Source: SKVR01 sp037441525
Lineage (GTDB): Bacteria > Bacteroidota > Bacteroidia > Bacteroidales > UBA7960
Length of the DNA stretch: 18,254 nt
Reading direction: 5' to 3'
Assembly: GCA_037441525.1 (NCBI GenBank)
Contig: JBBISA010000068.1
Span: 1-18,254 of the forward strand
Position numbers and translations under genes: made by a program. Under the pieces are notes generated by a model. That model had not been told where the DNA came from and ran no database searches. It was given only the letters and a program-made list of their open reading frames with translations. This document shows, piece after piece, positions 1 through 8,243 of the stretch. Each line of letters begins with the position of its first letter. Positions within the stretch are counted from its first letter, which is position 1.

Positions 1-65
1 TTCTAAAACTTATTCTCATCGGTGTTTGTGTTTTGCAAAAACATGTGGGTTTCATTTTTAGCTTT
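1..65 (-). other. Window edge; possible start of a further operon gene
   Basis: This stretch follows the stop of the DUF354 gene. On the minus strand one frame opens with ATG at 55-53 (reading MKPTCFCKTQTPMRISFR) and stays open to base 1; an in-frame ATG at 19-17 (MRISFR) is an alternative start. Nothing resembling a terminator hairpin with a T-run follows the TGA at 66-68, so the operon probably continues. Fewer than 20 codons are visible, so no family can be assigned and the frame may be noncoding. Confidence 0.25.
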
Positions 66-1136
66 TCACTTAAACCGATATTGGTAGTCGGGATTTTCTT
101 TCATGATTTTTGCGCTAACAGGATAGTTTTCAACGAACCAGACAAGGAAAGCGGTAACATCAATTTTATCGGAGAGCATTTTCTGGCGGCGGGCTTCATG
201 TTCTTTTCTATAGTCGGGATTGTCAAATATTTTTTCAAGAGTCTGAAAAAGGAGCGTTGAGTCCCTGAGATTAATGAGCAGCCCCATTTGTTGCTGGGTT
301 TCCAGGGTGCCAGCAGATAGAGTGTTGATATAAATAGCCGGAGTACCTAACATAGCACATTCTGATGCAGTAGTGGCTCCTTCGCCAATATATAGTTCTG
401 CAAAAGCAAGCGCATCATGTAACATTTCCGGATGTATTGTTATCTGAAACGGCTTTAGTTCTGAAGGTAGATCAGTCTCTGATGAGATATAAACCTTCAT
501 CTTTTGAGACAGTTTGGAAACAAGCTTACATTTAGTCTCATAATCAAGGCCTTTCTGCCCCACATCATGGTTGGCACTCCAGCCAACAAACCGTAAAATA
601 CAGTATTTTTCAAAGGGCTTAATCCCCAAGTGCTGAAAAATTTTTTCTGAAGGTTTAAAATAGTCCGGCAGCAGGTACGACAACTCCATGAAGCTGTCAA
701 ACCGGAGCTGTTTTGTTCCCATATCCTTTTTAAAGCTTAAAGGATTCAGAGCAATTTCAGAAAAAGGCAGGTATAGTTTATGGTTTAGAGATGCGCTTTC
801 AGTATCATCGAGAACAATGTGCGGCTTCCGGAGAATCCAGGATACATGAGCGGCATAGGGTGAAGCAAAACTAAGAAAAATATCAGGTTTTGCCACCCTG
901 GCTTTTTTCCATAATGATAAGTCTGCCCTGAAAATATACATAAGTTTGCCAACCATGCCGCTGGCCCCTTTACCCCTATCGAAAAATGGAATATTATAAC
1001 TGTTAAGTAGATTTTGAATAACATCCCTATCGCGAGCTGACACAAAAAACTCATGCCCTTTTGCCCGCATGATTTGGATGAGATTTTTGAAATAGTGAAC
1101 GTGGGCCGGATGACCGATGTCGATGAAAATTTTCAC
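66..1136 (-). CDS. DUF354 family protein (GT-B-like fold)
   Basis: This 356-residue protein fits the DUF354 family, predicted to adopt a fold related to UDP-GlcNAc 2-epimerase and GT-B glycosyltransferases. The family opening is visible as FIDIGHPAHVHYFKNL at residues 4-19, followed by a basic segment with SARDRD and a late glycine-rich stretch, GEGATTASECAMLGTPAIYI, that resembles the nucleotide-sugar-binding half of such folds. The start is GTG at 1136-1134, one base after the stop of the CapK-like gene, which indicates translational coupling. DUF354 genes occur in surface-glycan clusters, but the reaction is not established as far as I know, and I do not assign one. It has no signal peptide or membrane segment, so it is expected in the cytoplasm. 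Family call is confident; function is open. Confidence 0.88.
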   Translation of the reverse strand: MKIFIDIGHPAHVHYFKNLIQIMRAKGHEFFVSARDRDVIQNLLNSYNIPFFDRGKGASGMVGKLMYIFRADLSLWKKARVAKPDIFLSFASPYAAHVSWILRKPHIVLDDTESASLNHKLYLPFSEIALNPLSFKKDMGTKQLRFDSFMELSYLLPDYFKPSEKIFQHLGIKPFEKYCILRFVGWSANHDVGQKGLDYETKCKLVSKLSQKMKVYISSETDLPSELKPFQITIHPEMLHDALAFAELYIGEGATTASECAMLGTPAIYINTLSAGTLETQQQMGLLINLRDSTLLFQTLEKIFDNPDYRKEHEARRQKMLSDKIDVTAFLVWFVENYPVSAKIMKENPDYQYRFK

Positions 1137-1137
1137 G

Positions 1138-2487
1138 TTAAAAGAGTGTTATTTCTTTATTGCGGATCAGAAACCTTCTTTTTCCAGAAAATAACATTGG
1201 AATCTGATCGTGTATTTCAATGATTACAATTGCCTTATGCCCCAAAAATTTTTCCCAATACGACCTTATCTGATTCTCAACATCTTTTGTAAATGCTATA
1301 TCAACAACCAATCTGAAAATAAAAGTTACCTCATCAGCCTGTTCCACCTGAAATTGGTGTATGCTCCTGAAATATTCAAAATAAATTGTAAACAGGTGAA
1401 CTATCAGCAGATTGCCATCAGGAGCAATTAAAATATCACTTTCGCGGCCAATGATCCTTTTTATTGAAAACAGGTTTCGGCGTGCATGTGTTTTTTGATC
1501 ATCCAAAACCAGAAGGTCTCCGGTATCATACCGGATAAACGGCATGGCCAGATTCCATAATTCGGTAGTGATATGACGCCCGGTGTCCCCGGGTTTAACC
1601 ATATTTCCCCTTTCATCCAGCACCTCTGTAATGGCTGTTTCCATGGAGCCCAGGTAGCCATCATACCCATCGGCCTGATAAAAAAGGGCCGAACCTTCAC
1701 AACTGTAACCATCATAAACCTTGCAACCAAATTGTTTCTCAATCAGAGCACGTGCTTCGGGGTATAGGGTATTGCCCGTTGTGTTGATTCCTTTAACCCA
1801 GTCGAAAACAATATTTTTTTGTTCCATAAGTCGGGCCATGAAAAATAATGGATCAGGATAACACCTGATATACCCAGGGCGGTCTTTGTCAAGATTATAA
1901 ATCAGCTTTTCAAGCGTTGAGGATTTAAGGTCGGGAATAAAATAATACGACGACCTGTTTATTTTATCCTGAAGTTTCTTTTTCCACCCTTTTCTTTGGT
2001 TTTGGCTTAGCTTGGCATAATAGTCGCCCAGCGAATATCCCATCCATTGCCATCCCCTTATGGCCGCAGCATATTTGATGCTGTATGAATTATCTGAGAG
2101 ATAATATAAGAATGGTTGACCAGACGAGCCACTGGAAAAAAAGGGCATTGATTTTTTCCGCGGATAATTCATCGATTGAAATTTTTCGTGCCCCTCGGCC
2201 CGGATTACTTCCTTGGTAACAACTGGTATTTTATGCAAGTCTTCCTTTCTCCTTATTTCATCTGGTGAAATTTTAAGGCGTTTAAACAGTTCCTGGTAGT
2301 AAGGAATGTTATTGCAAGCATAATTAACAATTCGCCATAAACTGTCATTTTGAAATTCTTCCAGTTCTGAAAGGCTCCAAAATTGACTTTTATCGAGGAA
2401 TGATAGTTTATTTCCAATAGAAAGCCCCTGAGACCAATCATTTATTGGCAGGAATATATTTCTGGAAATATATCTTTGAATTGCCAC
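1138..2487 (-). CDS. CapK/PaaK-like adenylate-forming enzyme
   Basis: This 449-residue protein resembles phenylacetate-CoA ligase (PaaK) and the capsule protein CapK, members of the ANL adenylate-forming superfamily. The phosphate-binding loop is SSGSSGQP at residues 118-125. Later motifs are YDGYSCEGS, typical of the adenine-binding region, and RYDTGDL, holding the conserved aspartate that contacts the ribose in this superfamily. It should activate a carboxylic acid as an acyl-adenylate; whether CoA or a sugar accepts the acyl group is not visible. In a glycan cluster it probably acylates a sugar or activates an amino acid for transfer to the chain (inference). The start is GTG at 2487-2485, two bases after the preceding stop. 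The following DUF354 gene begins one base after this stop, so the two may act together. Confidence 0.85.
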   Translation of the reverse strand: MAIQRYISRNIFLPINDWSQGLSIGNKLSFLDKSQFWSLSELEEFQNDSLWRIVNYACNNIPYYQELFKRLKISPDEIRRKEDLHKIPVVTKEVIRAEGHEKFQSMNYPRKKSMPFFSSGSSGQPFLYYLSDNSYSIKYAAAIRGWQWMGYSLGDYYAKLSQNQRKGWKKKLQDKINRSSYYFIPDLKSSTLEKLIYNLDKDRPGYIRCYPDPLFFMARLMEQKNIVFDWVKGINTTGNTLYPEARALIEKQFGCKVYDGYSCEGSALFYQADGYDGYLGSMETAITEVLDERGNMVKPGDTGRHITTELWNLAMPFIRYDTGDLLVLDDQKTHARRNLFSIKRIIGRESDILIAPDGNLLIVHLFTIYFEYFRSIHQFQVEQADEVTFIFRLVVDIAFTKDVENQIRSYWEKFLGHKAIVIIEIHDQIPMLFSGKRRFLIRNKEITLF

Positions 2488-2489
2488 GC

Positions 2490-3587
2490 TTAAAGATTTA
2501 GTGTATTCAATATAGATGTTGCTATTTCCCCTTGTTTCGTAGGGGTGTATTTTTTATGAATAAGGTCAATACCATTTTGGGCGAGTTTTTCCCTCAAGAC
2601 AGGTTCCTGTAAAACCCTTCTGGCGAAATCTGCGAATGACTCTTCATCCCTATAATCATTAATGATCATAGAATTTACTTCATGCACTGCGGCTTCCCTA
2701 ATGTTTCCCACATCTGAAACCAAAGGCACACAACCACAGGCCATTGCTTCAAGCATTGATGTAGGTAACCCTTCGCTACGAGAAGGCATCAGAAGGCATT
2801 TTGCCCGTTGAAACCATGATAAAGTTTCATCAACGTGACCCTGAAGTTGAACATGGTTTTCAAGTTCCAGGTCGTGAACCATTTGTCTGATTTCACTGAA
2901 AAGATACCCGTCCCCCAGGAAAATTGCACGAATATTGGGAAAATCTTTTTTTAATTTCTGAATCACTCTCAATACCCGGTCGGGTCCCTTGAGTCGACGA
3001 AAAGTGCCCACAAAAAGGATATCGATATCTTTTTCAATAGCAGGGTTGTATTTAAACTTTTCCGTGTCGATGCTTCCGTTAAGAGTGAAAATTTTTTCTC
3101 TTGGAATTCCCCTCTCAATAATGTAATTATCTACTGCAAATCCTTTTGTGGTAACAACATTGCATTTCCGAAGCATCCACAGATTTACTTTTTTTAGGAT
3201 ATTCCTGAAGTGGCCGCGTGCAGTAATCTCAACCACACCCCCTATAACAGAAACTACCGATGGTGTTTGGGTAATCAATCCTACAATGGTGGCATTAAGG
3301 CCTTTGGGAAGGGTGAATACGCCATTGATCAGGGCGGGTTTATATTTTCGGGCATAATGCCATAGCTGTATTGGCTCCCAGATAAAGCGGAGTGCCTTAC
3401 TTAAAGGTGTGGGTTTAAATTTCAAAAGCCAGCGAGGCAGGGTAACATACTCGGTATTGGGGATAGGAAAACCTTCCTCCTGCCTGAATACAAATACTTT
3501 TGAAACTCGACCAGTGGCAAGGAAGGGCATTACTTTGCTCACAGTGAGACTTTTGCCCAATCTCCCTACTACAATAAAAACAATCAT
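2490..3587 (-). CDS. GT4 family glycosyltransferase
   Basis: This 365-residue protein is a GT-B fold retaining glycosyltransferase of the GT4 type. The N-terminal acceptor domain contains a glycine-rich segment (SVIGGVVEITARG, residues 113-125). The C-terminal donor domain begins near residue 188 with DILFVGTFRRLKGPDR, which carries the basic residues that contact the donor phosphates. The EX7E motif is clear: SEGLPTSMLEAMACGCVPLV, with glutamates at about 272 and 280. The start is ATG at 3587-3585, preceded by a 99-bp spacer. The CapK-like gene follows after two bases. Donor sugar and linkage cannot be read from the sequence. It should act on the cytoplasmic face of the inner membrane during chain assembly. 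Confidence 0.93.
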   Translation of the reverse strand: MIVFIVVGRLGKSLTVSKVMPFLATGRVSKVFVFRQEEGFPIPNTEYVTLPRWLLKFKPTPLSKALRFIWEPIQLWHYARKYKPALINGVFTLPKGLNATIVGLITQTPSVVSVIGGVVEITARGHFRNILKKVNLWMLRKCNVVTTKGFAVDNYIIERGIPREKIFTLNGSIDTEKFKYNPAIEKDIDILFVGTFRRLKGPDRVLRVIQKLKKDFPNIRAIFLGDGYLFSEIRQMVHDLELENHVQLQGHVDETLSWFQRAKCLLMPSRSEGLPTSMLEAMACGCVPLVSDVGNIREAAVHEVNSMIINDYRDEESFADFARRVLQEPVLREKLAQNGIDLIHKKYTPTKQGEIATSILNTLNL

Positions 3588-3686
3588 TACTATATTTTCT
3601 TTGTGCCCCTTGTATCTTATTGGCTATTCCTTTATTTTGGCTTTTGTCCTTTTTTTGCCACTAAGACACTACGATGTACTAAGGAG
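3588..3686. other. 99-bp spacer with extragenic repeat copy
   Basis: This spacer separates the CapA-like gene from the downstream GT4. Its upper part holds a copy of the CTAAGACACTA-type repeat, listed separately. The rest is AT-rich. I looked on the minus strand for the Bacteroidota promoter pattern (TTTG, then TAnnTTTG about 20 bases on) and saw no good match. No terminator hairpin was found. Confidence 0.6.
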
Positions 3687-3690
3687 TCAG
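3651..3690. repeat. Extragenic CTAAGACACTA-type repeat, copy 1
   Basis: The plus strand reads TTTTTTGCCA followed by CTAAGACACTACGATGTACT and AAGG. It matches the copy at 11705-11738, which reads TTTTTTTGCCATAAAGACAC then TATGACACTAAGG, in the same orientation. Both copies lie directly after the stop codon of a minus-strand gene; this one overlaps the CapA-like stop at 3687-3689. Similar GACACTAAG-type sequences recur between genes in many environmental genomes (my recollection of the pattern, not a search). Confidence 0.6.
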
Positions 3691-4757
3691 TATTTGATTT
3701 TGCCCATCAGGGATTTGAAAACTTCTTGCTGATGGATTGATGACATGCGCGGTATTTGCATCAAGAGCTGCCTTTTCATCTGCAACCTGGCAATAAAGCG
3801 GTTGATCTTCAGCTCGCGGAAATAAGCTTTTGTATAGGCCGCTTCACCCTTCGCTTCCAGCTGTTTCATTTTCTTATGCCATTTCGCCAGCCTCTTTGTC
3901 AACCAGTCCGACTTCAGCAATTGGGTTTGCAACTTACCGTCATACCTTACCCCATGCGCTTTCCATGCTGCAATTCCCTGTTTATCCACATCAATCTCCA
4001 TTACCAACCCGGTGCGAACCGATTTACTCCAAAACATATCAAACACAAAATTACCCAGGCTGTAGCAAATCAATCCACCTTTGTACTCCTCCACCGGTTG
4101 AACAACATGGGGGTGATGGCCAATAATTATATGCGCACCGTTTTCAATGCATTTGCGTGCCAGTTGTATCTGTTGCCAGGAAGGGATATGGATGTATTCG
4201 TTGCCCCAGTGAAATATAAGTACTCTTATCTCTGCGTTTTTCATTTCATCAGATTTCAGAGTAGCAAACACAGACTCATCTGTCAAATCAGCATAGCACC
4301 CCGGGTTGGGAATATCATGCAATGCGTTAAACCCAGCCATGCTTATCTGTATGCCATTTAATTCTTTGATAGCAATATTGCTGATGCCATTTTCTTGTAT
4401 GCCCAATGGTTCTATTCCCATCCCTTTAAGCAGGGAAATGGTATTTAACCAGTTTTCAGTCTTATGCTCTAACATGTGGTTATTGGCAATGTTTGCATGT
4501 GTAATCCGCGCTTTTTTTAAATATGAAAGGATATTTGGTTTTCCGGCAAAAGAATACTTGTTTCCGGGATTTGTTACAATAGGAGCCTCAAGATTAACGA
4601 CTGAAAGGTTCGCGGAAAGAAAGAGTTGCAGTATTTCATCACACCACAATTCCTCACCAATGGTAATTTTGTTGCCTAAACCAATGCCAGGAGTATGATG
4701 TCGATCTGCCGGAAGTAAATCGCCTGCAAAAACCAACCGTATTTTTTTTTCTTCCAT
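3687..4757 (-). CDS. CapA family capsule/poly-gamma-glutamate protein
   Basis: This 356-residue protein belongs to the CapA (PGA_cap) family, which has a calcineurin-like metallophosphatase fold. Candidate metal-site motifs appear in order: FAGDLLP at 10-16 (Asp13), NLEAP at 55-59 (Glu57), NIANNHMLE at 89-97 with the Asn-His pair, HWGNEY at 183-188, GHHPHVVQP at 213-221 and SLGNFVFD at 233-240. Unlike classical CapA it has no obvious N-terminal membrane anchor or signal peptide, so its location is uncertain. The C-terminal hundred residues are basic and helical (RLAKWHKKMKQLEAKGEAAY). Known CapA proteins take part in poly-gamma-glutamate capsule synthesis; in glycan clusters the role is unclear. 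The start ATG at 4757 follows a purine-rich GAAGGATTAAGGA, one of few Shine-Dalgarno-like sequences in the window. Confidence 0.88.
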   Translation of the reverse strand: MEEKKIRLVFAGDLLPADRHHTPGIGLGNKITIGEELWCDEILQLFLSANLSVVNLEAPIVTNPGNKYSFAGKPNILSYLKKARITHANIANNHMLEHKTENWLNTISLLKGMGIEPLGIQENGISNIAIKELNGIQISMAGFNALHDIPNPGCYADLTDESVFATLKSDEMKNAEIRVLIFHWGNEYIHIPSWQQIQLARKCIENGAHIIIGHHPHVVQPVEEYKGGLICYSLGNFVFDMFWSKSVRTGLVMEIDVDKQGIAAWKAHGVRYDGKLQTQLLKSDWLTKRLAKWHKKMKQLEAKGEAAYTKAYFRELKINRFIARLQMKRQLLMQIPRMSSIHQQEVFKSLMGKIKY

Positions 4758-4865
4758 TCCTTAATCCTTCTTTGGATACTTATTCTTTTTTAGGCCCTAA
4801 ACCCAAAGTCATAAACAAGCCCTACCTTCTTTTTTTCACCGTCCCTAATTCAAATTTTGCCAAAC
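4758..4865. other. 108-bp spacer before the CapA-like gene
   Basis: This is one of the longer gaps in the operon. It contains a short near-palindrome, TTTAGGCCCTAAA at 4789-4801, with only one central base, so it is not a convincing terminator stem; the T-run lies on the plus-strand side while the genes run on the minus strand. I see no convincing promoter. The gap could mark an internal promoter or a join between modules. Confidence 0.4.
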
Positions 4866-6296
4866 CTACATAACCCCCCGACCAACGCCGCGGAAAAGGT
4901 TCCAGGCAATAATCAGAACACCTGCTATGGCAAGTGCAATATAGAAAGTATTAATGCTCCTGTAATTTTTTAGGCCAATGGCAGCCGGGATCATCATCAT
5001 AGGCATTACGTTCCATCCCAGTCGCACTTGAGTAAACATTGCGGTTAGCCCGAGCACCAGGGTATACCCTGCTGCCCAGCCCCAAACCATAAGCGATTGC
5101 TGGGGTTGGGTCTTTATCAGAACCCACAAACCCAGTAAAGCGTAATAGGCGAGAATATTCCACACCACAAGGCCACCAATCCAGTAATATGTTGCGTCAT
5201 GGCCATAGTAGGGGTTCAGCTCCATCATGGATGGGAATGGGGCAAAATGAGCAAGTATGATAAATATGGGTCCTGCACTTAGGCTCTGCCATGTTGTTCG
5301 TTGTTCTACACTAGCTAAACGTGCATCACCATGTTCAGTGCCCCCTTCAATGCGTTCCATAAAAAACTCTGTCTCACCGGTAAGATTGATTATTAAAACG
5401 AACAATGCAACAATGGCAATCCCTGCCCCCCATGAATAAAATGGATTTTTCTTTATGGTGTTAAACAGGAAGAAAAGCGGGATACAGAGCGAAATAATTG
5501 CGCCGGCTGCCGTTCTGAAATAAAATATTGAGACAGTGGAAAGAACCAGTAAAATTATTCTTTTGTTGGTTACACCACCAGTAATAATCATTCTTGTTGC
5601 AAGGTATGCCGTCGTGGAGGTAAGAAATACTACAAAGCTTTCTTTCAGTATTACCGTGTCGTAAAAAAGGGACAAAGGCATAAATGCTGCCATCCATCCT
5701 GCAAGGCGAGCCTCTGATTGCTCAACAAGGTAGCTTGCTGTTCGATAAATTAATACTACACTAAACGAGCCCAACAAAGCAATAATCAAATTGGCTATGA
5801 TTACTGAATTGCCGGTAATGGCAAATAATAATCCCAGAAAAAAGGGTACCCCAATGTTGTCTGCGTACCGGTATTCGTTTATTAGGTGTTGGTAAAGATG
5901 ACCGAAACCTTGTTCCCAGAATAAACTGGCAACTTCCGTGGCAACCCGATAGTAACGAGTGGAATCAACGGCCCCCACATAAAACGGTCTTTCCCAGGTT
6001 ATCTCTGCAATGAACATCAGGATGGTTATGGATAAAATTCGAATGAACAGGCTGTTCCAAAAAAGTCTTGTTTCAAAGCTTTTAGCTGACACAGATGTAA
6101 ATTTTCCTTGCAGGTGATAAATACCATAGAAAAAGAGAAAAGTAATTAGGACCCCTGCAAAAATCCATTCGGGCGAAATTAATTTGAATTGAAACATTAA
6201 AAGAAGTACCGAAAATAACACCACAAGAAAACCGCCCAAAACCTGTAGCTGTTTGGTTCTGATAATCGGCAAAATATATTTGGTTTTATCTGGCAA
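4866..6296 (-). CDS. Polytopic membrane protein, GT-C/Wzy-like
   Basis: This 476-residue protein has roughly 11 to 13 hydrophobic segments, starting at about residues 18-38, 43-62 and 82-98. The third is followed by an outward-facing loop with AVDSTRYYRVATE (residues 109-121), which resembles the Asp-x-x-x-Tyr loop after the first helices of GT-C transferases such as the GT39/ArnT group. A second conserved-looking element is PLSLFYDTVILKESFVVFL at about 207-225. It could be a GT-C glycosyltransferase using a lipid-linked donor on the periplasmic side, or a polymerase-like protein; the sequence does not decide. The start is TTG at 6296-6294, since a stop lies two codons upstream and the next in-frame Met falls inside the first membrane segment. 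It ends TAG at 4868-4866. Confidence 0.8.
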   Translation of the reverse strand: MPDKTKYILPIIRTKQLQVLGGFLVVLFSVLLLMFQFKLISPEWIFAGVLITFLFFYGIYHLQGKFTSVSAKSFETRLFWNSLFIRILSITILMFIAEITWERPFYVGAVDSTRYYRVATEVASLFWEQGFGHLYQHLINEYRYADNIGVPFFLGLLFAITGNSVIIANLIIALLGSFSVVLIYRTASYLVEQSEARLAGWMAAFMPLSLFYDTVILKESFVVFLTSTTAYLATRMIITGGVTNKRIILLVLSTVSIFYFRTAAGAIISLCIPLFFLFNTIKKNPFYSWGAGIAIVALFVLIINLTGETEFFMERIEGGTEHGDARLASVEQRTTWQSLSAGPIFIILAHFAPFPSMMELNPYYGHDATYYWIGGLVVWNILAYYALLGLWVLIKTQPQQSLMVWGWAAGYTLVLGLTAMFTQVRLGWNVMPMMMIPAAIGLKNYRSINTFYIALAIAGVLIIAWNLFRGVGRGVM

Positions 6297-6341
6297 TTTC
6301 TATGATTGGTTTGATGGAAGTTTCCTGACAGTTGCAATAAA

Positions 6342-7070
6342 TTATCTGGCTGAAATTTTTGCCAAGAGTGCTCTTTTCATCATGACGAGTTTTACTGTAA
6401 GATTTCCGCCAACAATTTTTCTAAAGAACCATCTTTTCAACCTTCTTGACCTCGGATTCCAGGAACCTGCAAAATGATGAATACAATAAGTATTGTCTGT
6501 TTTAGAAATCTTACCCCATACCAATGGAGAAAAATAATCATGTGGAAAAAAATGCATTTCATCAAATATCTGGTAAGAATTATCCAGAAGAAATCCTCTT
6601 CCTTGCATATAATTACTTATTGATGTGGTATTGGTAGTTTGATCGAACGAACCATCCTCCAAAATAAAGGGTCGGTCGGTGTAATACTTAAGTTGTTCTG
6701 TAACCCATTTTCCATCCTTTTCACTTGCCATGATGCCGGTGGGTACAAAGTTTAAGCTTTCAAAACCACTAAATGCAGGTAAATAAAGTAAATCATCGAA
6801 CGATTTCAACACTTCTACATCAGTATCCATATAGATACCCCCTATTTCCTTTAAGGCTTTTAATCGGACAACATCCGTAACAAATGCATATTTTTTACTT
6901 TCATGGGCCTCCTTTGTATACCTGTAAGTGTTAACATCAAAATTATCTTCGCTCCAGAGCATCAGTTCATAATCTGGCAAAAACATTTTCCAGGATTCAA
7001 TGCATTTTAAAGCTAACGCCGGCATTTTACCCCTGCCAAACCAACAATAATGTATAATCTTAGGAATCAT
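6342..7070 (-). CDS. GT32-type glycosyltransferase (DXD)
   Basis: This 242-residue protein matches the DXD sugar-binding (Gly_transf_sug) transferases grouped with GT32 and common in capsule clusters. The N-terminus is IPKIIHYCWFGRGKMP at 2-17, followed by CIESWKMFLPDYELMLWSED at 23-42, both family hallmarks. The nucleotide-sugar and metal site is KEIGGIYMDTDVEVLKSFDD with the DTD triplet at 82-84, preceded by AFVTDVVRLKAL. A C-terminal HHFAGSW segment completes the pattern. The start ATG overlaps the wecB stop in an ATGA at 7067-7070, so translation is coupled to the epimerase; a link to a ManNAc-derived donor is tempting but unproven. It probably acts in the cytoplasm. Confidence 0.92.
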   Translation of the reverse strand: MIPKIIHYCWFGRGKMPALALKCIESWKMFLPDYELMLWSEDNFDVNTYRYTKEAHESKKYAFVTDVVRLKALKEIGGIYMDTDVEVLKSFDDLLYLPAFSGFESLNFVPTGIMASEKDGKWVTEQLKYYTDRPFILEDGSFDQTTNTTSISNYMQGRGFLLDNSYQIFDEMHFFPHDYFSPLVWGKISKTDNTYCIHHFAGSWNPRSRRLKRWFFRKIVGGNLTVKLVMMKRALLAKISAR

Positions 7071-8224
7071 TCAACTATTTTTTTCAGATGTTCAATTATT
7101 CTTTTACTTGCCAAGCCATCTCCATAGGGATTATGAGCTGAGGCCATTTTTTGGTATTCCTTCTCATCGGTTAAAAGCCTTTTGAAATGTTGCATAATGG
7201 TATTTTTATTGGTACCAACAAGTATTGCTGTGCCGGCATTTATGGCTTCTGGTCTTTCTGTTGTTTCGCGCATTACCAAAACGGGCTTATTCAATCCTGG
7301 CGCTTCCTCCTGTATTCCTCCACTATCGGTAAGTATAAGATAAGATTTGCTCATTAAATAAACAAAAGGAAAATATTCTAATGGCGGCAATAAGAAAATA
7401 TTGTTTACTGCATCATTAGTAAGTATTTCATTGACAGGTTTTTGAACATTTGGGTTTAAATGAACTGGATACACAAAATCTACTTCGGGGAATTCAATAC
7501 TTACATCTCTGATGGCCTGGCAGATATTTTTAAACCCCTGGCCAAAATTTTCGCGACGATGGCCTGTTATTAAAACCAGCTTTCTGCCAGAAAAAATGCG
7601 TTCAACAGAGTAGCCATTTTTTACTATTTGTTTTGCAATTTGTTGCTGAAAATGTGTGTCAGAATTAAGCCTTTGAGAAGTGTAAATCAACGTATCTATA
7701 ACCGTATTTCCGGTAACAAATATCCTGCTTTCGCCGATGTTTTCTTTTAACAGATTCTCTTTTGCAAGCGGTGTAGGTGCAAAATGATATGTTGCTAATC
7801 TCCCTGTAATTTGTCGGTTCATTTCTTCTGGCCAGGGGCTTTGTATATTGTGCGTTCTCAAGCCTGCTTCAACATGACCAACGGGTACCTTGTGGAAAAA
7901 TCCAGATAGAGCAACCATGGCGCTTGTCAGCGTATCGCCATGAACAAAAACAAAGTCCGGTGAAGCTTCCTTAAGCACAGGAGCCATTCTGTTGAGTATC
8001 TCCGATGCTATGTATGAAAGATCCTGCCCTTGTTTCATTATGTCTAGGTCATAATCAGCTTTAATTTTAAAAACATCCAACACCTGATCAAGCATTTCCC
8101 GGTGTTGTGCCGTAATGCACACTTTTACATCAAACACTCCGGGATGACTGTTTAATTCCCTAATAATCGGCACCATTTTTATCGCTTCGGGCCTTGTACC
8201 AAATGCCACAAGTATTCTTTTCAA
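7067..8224 (-). CDS. wecB: Non-hydrolysing UDP-GlcNAc 2-epimerase
   Basis: This enzyme interconverts UDP-GlcNAc and UDP-ManNAc. The characteristic blocks are all present: FGTRPEAIKMVP near the N-terminus, HREM, VHGDTLTS, GHVEAGLRT, PWPEEMNRQ, VTGNTVIDTL, TGHRRENFG, LTDSGGIQEEAPGLNKPVLV and RETTERPEA. I place the start at TTG 8224-8222, 19 bases after the upstream stop, giving 385 residues. With that start the catalytic residues fall at Asp97, Glu119, Glu133 and His222, close to Asp95, Glu117, Glu131 and His213 of E. coli WecB. The only upstream in-frame ATG (8353) would add 43 lysine- and arginine-rich residues and overlap the previous gene by 110 bases. The stop overlaps the GT32 start. No UDP-ManNAc dehydrogenase (WecC) is in the window, so the product may be used as ManNAc. 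Confidence 0.95.
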   Translation of the reverse strand: MKRILVAFGTRPEAIKMVPIIRELNSHPGVFDVKVCITAQHREMLDQVLDVFKIKADYDLDIMKQGQDLSYIASEILNRMAPVLKEASPDFVFVHGDTLTSAMVALSGFFHKVPVGHVEAGLRTHNIQSPWPEEMNRQITGRLATYHFAPTPLAKENLLKENIGESRIFVTGNTVIDTLIYTSQRLNSDTHFQQQIAKQIVKNGYSVERIFSGRKLVLITGHRRENFGQGFKNICQAIRDVSIEFPEVDFVYPVHLNPNVQKPVNEILTNDAVNNIFLLPPLEYFPFVYLMSKSYLILTDSGGIQEEAPGLNKPVLVMRETTERPEAINAGTAILVGTNKNTIMQHFKRLLTDEKEYQKMASAHNPYGDGLASKRIIEHLKKIVE

Positions 8225-8243
8225 ATTTATTTTTCCCAACTTT

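Noticed and set aside
3756..4361. 201-codon plus-strand ORF
   Set aside because: It is fully antisense to the CapA-like gene, whose motifs are clear; the translation shows no recognisable domain.
4789..4801. TTTAGGCCCTAAA palindrome with T-run as a terminator
   Set aside because: Only one central base separates the arms and the T-run lies on the wrong side for minus-strand transcription.
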